Shown here piece after piece: positions 54,341-64,000 of a DNA stretch of 64,000 nucleotides (position 1 is its first letter; the number at the start of each line of letters is the position of its first letter). Made by a program: the position numbers and the translations under genes. Source of the stretch: Streptomyces xanthii (lineage in GTDB: Bacteria > Actinomycetota > Actinomycetes > Streptomycetales > Streptomycetaceae); NCBI RefSeq assembly GCF_014621695.1, contig NZ_CP061281.1:6510001-6574000 (forward strand), given 5' to 3'. The notes under the pieces were generated by a model, which was given only the letters and a program-made list of their open reading frames with translations, had not been told where the DNA came from and did no database searches.

Positions 54341-57012
54341 TGGAGTCGGCTGAAATCCGCCGTCGCTGGCTGAGCTTCTTCGAGGAGCGTGGCCACAAGG
54401 TCGTGCCCTCGGCGTCGCTCATCGCGGACGACCCGACTCTGCTCCTCGTCCCCGCGGGCATGGTCCCCTTCAAGCCGTACTTCCTCGGCGAGGTCAAGCC
54501 GCCCGCCCCGCGCGCCACATCCGTCCAGAAGTGCGTGCGCACGCCGGACATCGAAGAGGTCGGCAAGACCACCCGCCACGGCACGTTCTTCCAGATGTGC
54601 GGCAACTTCTCCTTCGGCGACTACTTCAAGGAAGGCGCGATCAAGTACGCCTGGGAGCTGCTCACCAGCCCCCAGGACAAGGGCGGTTACGGCCTGGAGC
54701 CCGAGAAGCTCTGGATCACCGTCTACCTGGACGACGACGAGGCCGAGCGCATCTGGCACGAGGTCGTCGGCGTCCCGAAGGAGCGCATCCAGCGCCTGGG
54801 CAAGAAGGACAACTTCTGGTCCATGGGCGTCCCGGGCCCCTGCGGCCCTTGTTCCGAGATCAACTACGACCGCGGCCCCGAGTTCGGCGTCGAGGGCGGC
54901 CCGGCCGTCAACGACGAGCGGTACGTGGAGATCTGGAACCTGGTCTTCATGCAGTACGAGCGCGGCCAGGGCATTGGCAAGGAGGACTTCGAGATCCTCG
55001 GCGACCTGCCGTCGCAGAACATCGACACGGGCCTCGGCCTCGAGCGCCTCGCGATGATCCTGCAGGGCGTGCAGAACATGTACGAGACGGACACCCTCCG
55101 TGTCGTCATCGACAAGGCCACCGAGCTGACCGGCGTCCGCTACGGCGCCGACCACGCCTCGGACGTGTCGCTGCGCGTCGTCGCCGACCACATGCGCACC
55201 TCCACCATGCTCATCGGCGACGGCGTCACCCCCGGCAACGAGGGCCGCGGCTACGTGCTGCGCCGCATCATGCGCCGCGCCATCCGCAACATGCGCATCC
55301 TCGGCGCCACCGGCCCGGTCGTGCAGCAGCTCCTCGACGTCGTGATCGACACCATGGGCCTGCAGTACCCGGAGCTGATCACCGACCGCAAGCGCATCGA
55401 GCAGGTCGCGCTCGCCGAGGAGGCCGCGTTCCTCAAGGCCCTCAAGGGCGGCACGAACATCCTGGACACCGCGGTCGAGGAGACCAAGGCCGCCGGCAAG
55501 ACCGTCCTCGCGGGCGACAAGGCGTTCCTGCTCCACGACACCTGGGGCTTCCCGATCGACCTCACCCTCGAGATGGCCGCCGAGCAGGGCCTGTCCGTGG
55601 ACGAGGACGGCTTCCGCCGCCTGATGAAGGAGCAGCGGGAGCGCGCCAAGGCCGACGCCCAGGCCAAGAAGACCGGCCACGCCAACGTCGGCGCCTACCG
55701 CGAGATCGCGGACGCCGCCGGTGCCACCGACTTCATCGGCTACACGGCGACCGAGGGCGAGTCCACCGTCGTCGGCCTGCTGGTCAACGGCGTCTCCTCG
55801 CCGGCCGCGACCGAGGGCGACGAGGTCGAGGTCGTCCTCGACCGCACCCCCTTCTACGCGGAGGGCGGCGGCCAGATCGGCGACACCGGCCGTATCAAGC
55901 TGGACAACGGCGCGGTCGTCGAGATCCGCGACTGTCAGAAGCCGGTCCCGGGCGTCTACGTCCACAAGGGCACCGTCCAGGTCGGCGAGGTCACCGTCGG
56001 CGCCACGGCCCAGGCGATCATCGACGTGTCCCGCCGCCGCGCCATCGCCCGTGCCCACTCGGCCACGCACCTGACGCACCAGGCGCTGCGCGACGCGCTC
56101 GGTCCGACGGCCGCGCAGGCCGGTTCGGAGAACCAGCCGGGCCGCTTCCGCTTCGACTTCGGTTCGCCCTCCGCCGTGCCCACGGCCGTGATGACGGACG
56201 TCGAGCAGAAGATCAACGAGGTCCTCGCGCGCGAGCTCGACGTGCAGGCCGAGGTCATGTCGATCGACGACGCCAAGAAGCAGGGCGCCATCGCCGAGTT
56301 CGGCGAGAAGTACGGCGAGCGCGTCCGCGTCGTCACCATCGGCGACTTCTCCAAGGAGCTGTGCGGCGGCACCCACGTGCACAACACGGCCCAGCTCGGC
56401 CTGGTGAAGCTGCTCGGCGAGTCCTCCATCGGCTCCGGCGTGCGCCGCATCGAGGCCCTGGTCGGCGTCGACGCGTACAACTTCCTCGCCAAGGAGCACA
56501 CGGTCGTCGCGCAGCTCCAGGAGCTGGTCAAGGGCCGCTCGGAGGAGCTGCCCGAGAAGATCTCGGCGATGCTCGGCAAGCTGAAGGACGCCGAGAAGGA
56601 GATCGAGAAGTTCCGCGCGGAGAAGGTCCTCCAGGCCGCCGCCGGGCTCGCCGACTCCGCCAAGGACGTCCGCGGCATCGCCGTCGTCACCGGCCAGGTC
56701 CCGGACGGCACGACCGCCGACGACCTGCGCAAGCTGGTCCTCGACGTGCGCGGCCGCATCCAGGGCGGCCGCCCCGCGGTCGTCGCCCTGTTCACGACGG
56801 TCAACGGCAAGCCGCTCACGGTCATCGCGACCAATGACTCCGCCCGCGACCGCGGCCTCAAGGCCGGCGACCTGGTCCGCACGGCCGCCAAGACCCTCGG
56901 CGGCGGTGGCGGCGGCAAGCCGGACGTCGCCCAGGGCGGTGGCCAGAACCCGGCCGCGATCGGTGACGCCATCGACGCCGTCGAGCGCCTCGTCGGGGAG
57001 ACCGCGAACTGA
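54340..57012 (+). CDS. alaS: Alanyl-tRNA synthetase
   Basis: The protein has 890 residues. Class II core: [31 protein letters not shown] and [19 protein letters not shown]. The editing domain has [16 protein letters not shown] near 572 and [16 protein letters not shown] near 674, which hydrolyse mischarged Ser/Gly-tRNA-Ala. The C-Ala end (about 750-890) has [18 protein letters not shown]. It charges tRNA-Ala. ATG overlaps the previous stop by one base and its own stop overlaps ruvX by one base. Confidence 0.97.
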   Translation: MESAEIRRRWLSFFEERGHKVVPSASLIADDPTLLLVPAGMVPFKPYFLGEVKPPAPRATSVQKCVRTPDIEEVGKTTRHGTFFQMCGNFSFGDYFKEGAIKYAWELLTSPQDKGGYGLEPEKLWITVYLDDDEAERIWHEVVGVPKERIQRLGKKDNFWSMGVPGPCGPCSEINYDRGPEFGVEGGPAVNDERYVEIWNLVFMQYERGQGIGKEDFEILGDLPSQNIDTGLGLERLAMILQGVQNMYETDTLRVVIDKATELTGVRYGADHASDVSLRVVADHMRTSTMLIGDGVTPGNEGRGYVLRRIMRRAIRNMRILGATGPVVQQLLDVVIDTMGLQYPELITDRKRIEQVALAEEAAFLKALKGGTNILDTAVEETKAAGKTVLAGDKAFLLHDTWGFPIDLTLEMAAEQGLSVDEDGFRRLMKEQRERAKADAQAKKTGHANVGAYREIADAAGATDFIGYTATEGESTVVGLLVNGVSSPAATEGDEVEVVLDRTPFYAEGGGQIGDTGRIKLDNGAVVEIRDCQKPVPGVYVHKGTVQVGEVTVGATAQAIIDVSRRRAIARAHSATHLTHQALRDALGPTAAQAGSENQPGRFRFDFGSPSAVPTAVMTDVEQKINEVLARELDVQAEVMSIDDAKKQGAIAEFGEKYGERVRVVTIGDFSKELCGGTHVHNTAQLGLVKLLGESSIGSGVRRIEALVGVDAYNFLAKEHTVVAQLQELVKGRSEELPEKISAMLGKLKDAEKEIEKFRAEKVLQAAAGLADSAKDVRGIAVVTGQVPDGTTADDLRKLVLDVRGRIQGGRPAVVALFTTVNGKPLTVIATNDSARDRGLKAGDLVRTAAKTLGGGGGGKPDVAQGGGQNPAAIGDAIDAVERLVGETAN

Positions 57013-57476
57013 TGCGCCGAGGCCGCCGACTGGCGATCGACGTCGGGGACGCCCGGATCGGGGTCGCGTCCTGCGACCCCGACGGGATCCTGGCGACGCC
57101 GGTGGAGACCGTGCCGGGACGCGATGTCCTGGCCGCCCACCGGCGGCTCCAGGCGATCGTGCAGGAGTACGAACCGATCGAGGTCGTCGTCGGCCTCCCT
57201 CGCTCCCTCAAGGGGGGCGAGGGCCCGGCGGCCGTCAAGGTCCGGGGCTTCGCCCAGGAGCTCGCGCGCGGGATCGCCCCGATCCCCGTACGGCTCGTGG
57301 ACGAGAGGATGACCACAGTGACGGCCAGTCAGGGCCTGCGGGCCAGCGGGGTTAAGTCCAAAAAGGGCCGCTCTGTCATCGATCAGGCGGCCGCCGTCAT
57401 CATCCTGCAGCAGGCCCTGGAGTCCGAACGGGCGTCAGGTAAAGCTCCGGGCGAGGGCGTCGAAGTGGTCATCTGA
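57012..57476 (+). CDS. ruvX: RuvX/YqgF-family RNase H-like nuclease
   Basis: The protein has 154 residues: RRLAIDVGDARIGVASCDPD (first Asp), EVVVGLPRSLKGGEG, VRLVDERMTTVTASQGLRA and GRSVIDQAAAVIILQQALES. These are the YqgF fold with catalytic acidic residues. YqgF proteins process the 5' end of pre-16S rRNA in E. coli and were named putative Holliday junction resolvases. ATG shares the A of the alaS stop TGA, so it is coupled to alaS. mltG follows after 128 bases. Confidence 0.93.
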   Translation: MRRGRRLAIDVGDARIGVASCDPDGILATPVETVPGRDVLAAHRRLQAIVQEYEPIEVVVGLPRSLKGGEGPAAVKVRGFAQELARGIAPIPVRLVDERMTTVTASQGLRASGVKSKKGRSVIDQAAAVIILQQALESERASGKAPGEGVEVVI

Positions 57477-57604
57477 TCGCGATACGGTAACGTCTCGCGC
57501 GACCGGCGGCGTTCGAACAGCTGCCGCACAGCATCAAGAGGCGGATCGGTCGCCCTGCCTGACCGGACAGCGGCACTCCCCGCCTCGCGGCTTGTAGGGG
57601 ACCG

Positions 57605-59248
57605 ATGACTGAGTATGGCCGGGGCCAAGGCTCCGAACCGTGGCATCCCGCGGACCCGTTGTACGGGGACCAGGGATGGCAGCAGGCCGGGGACGGCCAG
57701 TCTGCCTACGGCGGCCAGGGGCAGTACGACCCGCAGCACCAGCCGCAGCAGGCCTACGGCGGTGACTGGGGCACCAACGGCGGTCAGCAGCCCGGATACG
57801 GGCAGGACCCCTACGGTCAGCAGCAGTACGGCGGACAGCAGCCGGGCCACGGTCAGGGCCAGGGCGGCTGGGACACCGGTGCCCACGGGCAGATGCCGTA
57901 CGGCAACGACCCCGCGGACCCGTACGGCACCGGGCAGCAGGCCGCGTACAACGCGGAGGAGCCCGACTACTACAACACCCCCGGTGCCTACCCGCCGCCC
58001 GAGCCGCCGGGCCGCCGCCGCGCTCCGGAGGCGAACCCCGAGCCGGCCGAGTGGGACGCGGGCCCCGACCAGGGCGAACACGCGTTCTTCAACGGGGACG
58101 ACGAGGACGACGACTTCGAGGACGACGGCCGCTCGGGGCGCCGCGGCCGCGGCGGCAAGAAACCGAAGAAACGACGCAGCGGCTGCGCCTGCCTCGTCCT
58201 GACCCTGGTCTTCGCGGCCGGCGTCGGCGGCGTCGGGTACTTCGGCTACGAGTTCTACCAGGATCGTTTCGGCTCCTCCCCGGACTACGCGGGCGACGGC
58301 AACGGCGAGACGGTCACGGTCGTCATCCCCAAGGGCGCCGGCGGCTATGTCATCGGCCAGAAGCTCAAGGCGGCCGGTGTCGTCCAGAGCGTCGACGCGT
58401 TCGTCGCCGCCCAGCAGGCCAACGAGAACGGCACCTCCATCCAGGACGGCGCGTACATCCTGGAGAAGGAGATGTCCGCGTCCAGCGCCGTGGACCTGCT
58501 GCTCAACCCGAAGAGCCGGGCCAACCTGATCGTCCGCGAGGGCAAGCGGAACTCCGAGATCTACGCGGACATCGACAAGAAGCTCCATGTCGACAAGGGC
58601 ACGACCGCCGCCGTCGCGAAGAAGAAGTACAAGGACCTGGGCCTGCCCGGGTGGGCCGAGGGCCACGCCAAGCTGAAGGACCCGCTGGAAGGGTTCCTCT
58701 ACCCGTCGAGCTACGCGGCCGCCAAGGGCATGAAGCCCGAGGACGTCCTCAAGCAGATGGTCGAGCGGGCCGACGAGAACTACAAGGACCTGCACCTCGA
58801 GGCCAAGGCCAAGGCCCTGAACCTCGACTCGCCCTGGGAGCTGCTCACCGTCGCCAGCCTCGTGCAGGCCGAGGGCAAGACGCACGACGACTTCCGCAAG
58901 ATGGCCGAGGTCGTCTACAACCGCCTCAAGCCGACCAACACGGAGACCAACCAGCTCCTCCAGTTCGACTCGACCTTCAACTATCTGAAGGGCCAGAGCG
59001 AGATCAACATCGGCGAGTCCGAGATCAACAGCAACATGGACCCGTACAACACGTACACGCGCAAGGGTCTGCCGCCCGGTCCCATCGGGAACCCCGGCGC
59101 GGAGGCGCTCGCCGCCTCGCTCAAGCCGACCAAGGACGGCTGGATGTACTTCGTCGCGACGGACGGCATGCACAAGACCGAGTTCGCGAAGACCAACGCC
59201 GAATTCGAACGACTCAAGGCGAAGTTCAATGACAGTCAGGGCAACTGA
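57605..59248 (+). CDS. mltG: Endolytic murein transglycosylase MltG
   Basis: The protein has 547 residues, longer than the usual 340-400. The first 150 are a cytoplasmic Gln/Gly/Tyr/Pro-rich region with repeated QQPGYGQ-type units and acidic clusters, then KPKKRRS and a single helix near 195-215 (CACLVLTLVFAAGVGGVGYF). The YceG domain (about 230-545) has VVIPKGAGGYVIGQKL and LASLVQAEGKTHDDF-type catalytic Glu, YNRLKPT and LLQFDSTFNYL. It cuts nascent glycan strands outside the membrane. It overlaps aroE by 20 bases. Confidence 0.93.
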   Translation: MTEYGRGQGSEPWHPADPLYGDQGWQQAGDGQSAYGGQGQYDPQHQPQQAYGGDWGTNGGQQPGYGQDPYGQQQYGGQQPGHGQGQGGWDTGAHGQMPYGNDPADPYGTGQQAAYNAEEPDYYNTPGAYPPPEPPGRRRAPEANPEPAEWDAGPDQGEHAFFNGDDEDDDFEDDGRSGRRGRGGKKPKKRRSGCACLVLTLVFAAGVGGVGYFGYEFYQDRFGSSPDYAGDGNGETVTVVIPKGAGGYVIGQKLKAAGVVQSVDAFVAAQQANENGTSIQDGAYILEKEMSASSAVDLLLNPKSRANLIVREGKRNSEIYADIDKKLHVDKGTTAAVAKKKYKDLGLPGWAEGHAKLKDPLEGFLYPSSYAAAKGMKPEDVLKQMVERADENYKDLHLEAKAKALNLDSPWELLTVASLVQAEGKTHDDFRKMAEVVYNRLKPTNTETNQLLQFDSTFNYLKGQSEINIGESEINSNMDPYNTYTRKGLPPGPIGNPGAEALAASLKPTKDGWMYFVATDGMHKTEFAKTNAEFERLKAKFNDSQGN

Positions 59249-60077
59249 GGTGCCGGGACCCGGCGTGCACAAGGCGGCCGTCCTCGGTTCGCCCATCGCC
59301 CACTCGCTCTCGCCGCAGCTGCACAACGCGGCCTACGCGGCCCTGGGCCTGGACGACTGGACGTACGGCCGCTTCGAGGTGGACGAGGCCGCGCTGGCCG
59401 CCTTCCTCGAAGGGCTCGGTCCGGAGTGGGCCGGACTGTCGCTGACCATGCCGCTCAAGCGGGCGGTCATCCCGCTGCTCGACGGGATCACCGACACCGC
59501 CCGCTCCGTCGAGGCCGTGAACACCGTCGTGTTCCACGCCGACGGGCGGCGGACCGGCGACAACACCGACATCCCCGGGCTCGTCGCCGCGCTGCACGAG
59601 CAGGGCGTCGACAAGATCGAGTCCGCCGCGATCCTCGGCGCCGGCGCCACCGCCTCCTCGGCGCTCGCCGCGCTCGCCCGGATCTGCTCGGGCGAGGTCG
59701 TCGCGTACGTGCGCAGCGAGCAGCGGGCCGACGAGATGCGCGGCTGGGGCGAGCGGCTCGGAGTCCAGGTGCGCACCGCGGACTGGGCCGAGGCCGAGCG
59801 GGCCTTCGCGGCGCCGCTGGTGATCTCCACGACGCCCAAGGGCGGCACGGACCACCTGGCGAGCCTCGTGCCTGAGCGCGTCGGGACGCTCTTCGACGTG
59901 GTCTACGACCCGTGGCCCACGCCCCTCGCGGCGGCCTGGCAGCACCGCGGCGGCCCCGTGCTCAGCGGCCTGGACCTCCTCGTCCACCAGGCGGTCTTCC
60001 AGTTCGAGCAGTTCACGGGCGACCGCCGGCCGGTGCTCGACGCGATGCGCGAGGCGGGCCTGCGCGCGCTCGGCTGA
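59229..60077 (+). CDS. aroE: Shikimate dehydrogenase
   Basis: The protein has 282 residues from ATG 59229, inside the last 20 bases of mltG; a GTG at 59250 is an alternative. Motifs: LGSPIAHSLSPQLHNAAYAA, catalytic Lys in TMPLKRAVIP, VEAVNTVV, GDNTDIPGL, then the NADPH loop ILGAGATASS and TTPKGG. It reduces 3-dehydroshikimate with NADPH. It opens a shikimate gene set completed by aroC, aroK and aroB. The overlap with mltG suggests translational coupling to the wall enzyme gene. Confidence 0.93.
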   Translation: MTVRATEVPGPGVHKAAVLGSPIAHSLSPQLHNAAYAALGLDDWTYGRFEVDEAALAAFLEGLGPEWAGLSLTMPLKRAVIPLLDGITDTARSVEAVNTVVFHADGRRTGDNTDIPGLVAALHEQGVDKIESAAILGAGATASSALAALARICSGEVVAYVRSEQRADEMRGWGERLGVQVRTADWAEAERAFAAPLVISTTPKGGTDHLASLVPERVGTLFDVVYDPWPTPLAAAWQHRGGPVLSGLDLLVHQAVFQFEQFTGDRRPVLDAMREAGLRALG

Positions 60078-60195
60078 CCGGTGTGATCCCCGGTCCGTCT
60101 CACGAGCCGTCCGCAAGGCGGACACGGCGCCGGTCGCCCCGTGCGACGTGGGAGGATCGGGGGAGACACGGAGAGCGCGAGCATGAGGAGCACCG

Positions 60196-62980
<2,785 letters not shown>

Positions 62981-63111
62981 CGCCGCTCGTTCAGCTTCGG
63001 GCACTTTGTGACCGCCCCGGCCGTTCACACAACGTCGGCCGGGGGCGGTACCGTTCGGTAGCGCCCTGTTCGGCGCCCCAGTGACCGTTGTACGAGATGG
63101 AGTGGCACCGG

Positions 63112-63978
63112 ATGCAGCACGCAGTGGGGTCCCCGCTGCCACCGCCCCATCGTCCGGGGCACGGGCCGGCCGGCCCGTGGACCCAGGCGCGGCAGGCGCA
63201 GCAGCCCCCGGGCGCGCCCGGCTTCACCGGTGCCCCGCACCATCCGCCGGTGCCGCCGCACCCGCAGGCCCCCCAGGGGCCGCACCCCCATCCGCAGGGC
63301 CCGCCGCCGGTCGCGGGGCCTCCGCCGCTGCGTGACACCACGGGCCATGTGGCGCTCCCGCCCGGCGGCCCGGTCGCCGTGCCGAGCCCGCCGCCCGCCC
63401 AGGCCCCCGCGGATCCCTCCGCCACCACCCTGGCCGTGCTCCTCATAGGCCCCGCCGGCGCGGGCAAGACCAGCGTGGCCAAGTACTGGGCCGAGCGCCG
63501 CCGCGTCCCGACCGCCCACATCAGCCTGGACGACGTCCGCGAGTGGGTGCGCTCCGGCTTCGCGGACCCCCAGACGGGGTGGAACGACAACAGTGAGGCG
63601 CAGTACCGCCTCGCCCGCCGCACCTGTGGCTTCGCCGCACGCAACTTTCTGGCCAACGGGATCTCCTGCATCCTCGACGACGCGGTCTTCCCCGACCGTC
63701 CCGTCGTCGGCCTCGGCGGCTGGAAGCGGCACGTCGGCCCCGGCCTGCTGCCGGTCGTCCTGCTCCCGGGCCTGGAGATCGTCCTGGAGCGCAACGCGCG
63801 GCGCATTGGCAATCGCCGGCTGACCGACGAGGAGGTCGCCCGCATCCACGGCCGCATGGCCGGCTGGTACGGCTCCGGCCTGCCCATCATCGACAACTCG
63901 CAGCTGGACGTGCCCGGCACCGCCCAGGTCCTGGACGACGTCCTCGCCCGAGCCATCGCGAGCCCGCCCAAGTGGTGA
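63112..63978 (+). CDS. P-loop ATPase/kinase-like protein with Pro-rich N-terminus
   Basis: The protein has 288 residues from ATG 63112, preceded by GGAG; ATG 63097 and TTG 63088 lie upstream in frame without ribosome binding sites. Residues 1-105 are Pro/His/Gly/Gln-rich and disordered in appearance. The P-loop is LIGPAGAGKTSVAKYWAERR near 112-130, followed by HISLDDVREWVRSGFADPQT and CILDDAVFPDRPVVGLGGWK, which resemble zeta-toxin/AAA_33-type small kinases. The C-terminal NRRLTDEEVARIHGRM supports a nucleotide kinase fold. Substrate unknown. It follows aroB with no terminator seen. Confidence 0.65.
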   Translation: MQHAVGSPLPPPHRPGHGPAGPWTQARQAQQPPGAPGFTGAPHHPPVPPHPQAPQGPHPHPQGPPPVAGPPPLRDTTGHVALPPGGPVAVPSPPPAQAPADPSATTLAVLLIGPAGAGKTSVAKYWAERRRVPTAHISLDDVREWVRSGFADPQTGWNDNSEAQYRLARRTCGFAARNFLANGISCILDDAVFPDRPVVGLGGWKRHVGPGLLPVVLLPGLEIVLERNARRIGNRRLTDEEVARIHGRMAGWYGSGLPIIDNSQLDVPGTAQVLDDVLARAIASPPKW

Positions 63979-64000
63979 CCCCGGCCCCCGCGCCGGGCTC

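Noticed and set aside
54232..56499. A 755-codon minus-strand frame over alaS
   Set aside because: Antisense shadow of alaS; no ribosome binding site or domain.

Overview
The window is a dense, very high-G+C stretch of chromosome with GTG/TTG starts, purine-rich ribosome binding sites, many start codons 6-9 bases after a TAnnnT box (leaderless transcripts), ssgB, a Tat-exported protein, and phosphatidylinositol/PIM genes. Together these indicate a Streptomyces core chromosome. From memory, the order thrS-pgsA-pdxST-ruvCAB-secDF-apt-relA-hisS-rpsD-alaS-aroECKB matches the S. coelicolor region around SCO1494 to SCO1553; I could not run a search. I see no insertion sequence, prophage, CRISPR array or biosynthetic gene cluster.

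Layout. 1-5.4 kb: the 3' end of a uroporphyrinogen-III methyltransferase gene, a SpoU-type RNA methyltransferase, a membrane-anchored Ser/Thr kinase, a small membrane protein with a structured leader, a kinase-fold protein, a zinc-ribbon protein, and a minus-strand tRNA operon Gly-Cys-Val-Val-Val with a good promoter. 5.5-13.5 kb: pabB-pabC (p-aminobenzoate for folate), an acetyltransferase, a thiol oxidoreductase, a DUF4832-type exported protein, a CGNR regulator, ssgB (sporulation septation) and a PGPGW membrane protein. 13.5-19.9 kb: two identical tRNA-Val(CAC) genes flanking an SRPBCC gene, a DUF2207 membrane protein, a DnaQ-type exonuclease, an unusual two-gene pair (DUF4365-like nuclease candidate plus an unknown 410-residue protein) and a DinB-family protein.

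20-31.2 kb is the phospholipid/PIM locus: thrS, a HIT protein, PI-phosphate synthase (pgsA), PIM acyltransferase and PimA-type mannosyltransferase in a translationally coupled row. A potassium channel, an unknown membrane protein and an EF-G-like GTPase lie among them on the other strand. 31.4-43.3 kb runs on the plus strand: pdxS-pdxT (pyridoxal phosphate), yebC, ruvC-ruvA-ruvB (Holliday junction resolution), yajC-secD-secF (Sec accessory translocase), apt, relA (stringent response). 43.4-54 kb: DUF349, cyclophilin, metallo-hydrolase, hisS, VKOR, rarA, rpsD with a leader of about 320 bases, a STAND ATPase. 53.5-64 kb: DUF948, DUF6167-like, alaS, ruvX, mltG and the shikimate genes aroE-aroC-aroK-aroB, then a P-loop protein.

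Most genes are housekeeping. The parts least explained are the DUF4365-like/410-residue pair, the long rpsD leader, the tRNA-Val direct repeats with a low-G+C segment, several perfect long hairpins, and the unknown membrane protein at 23.4-25.1 kb.
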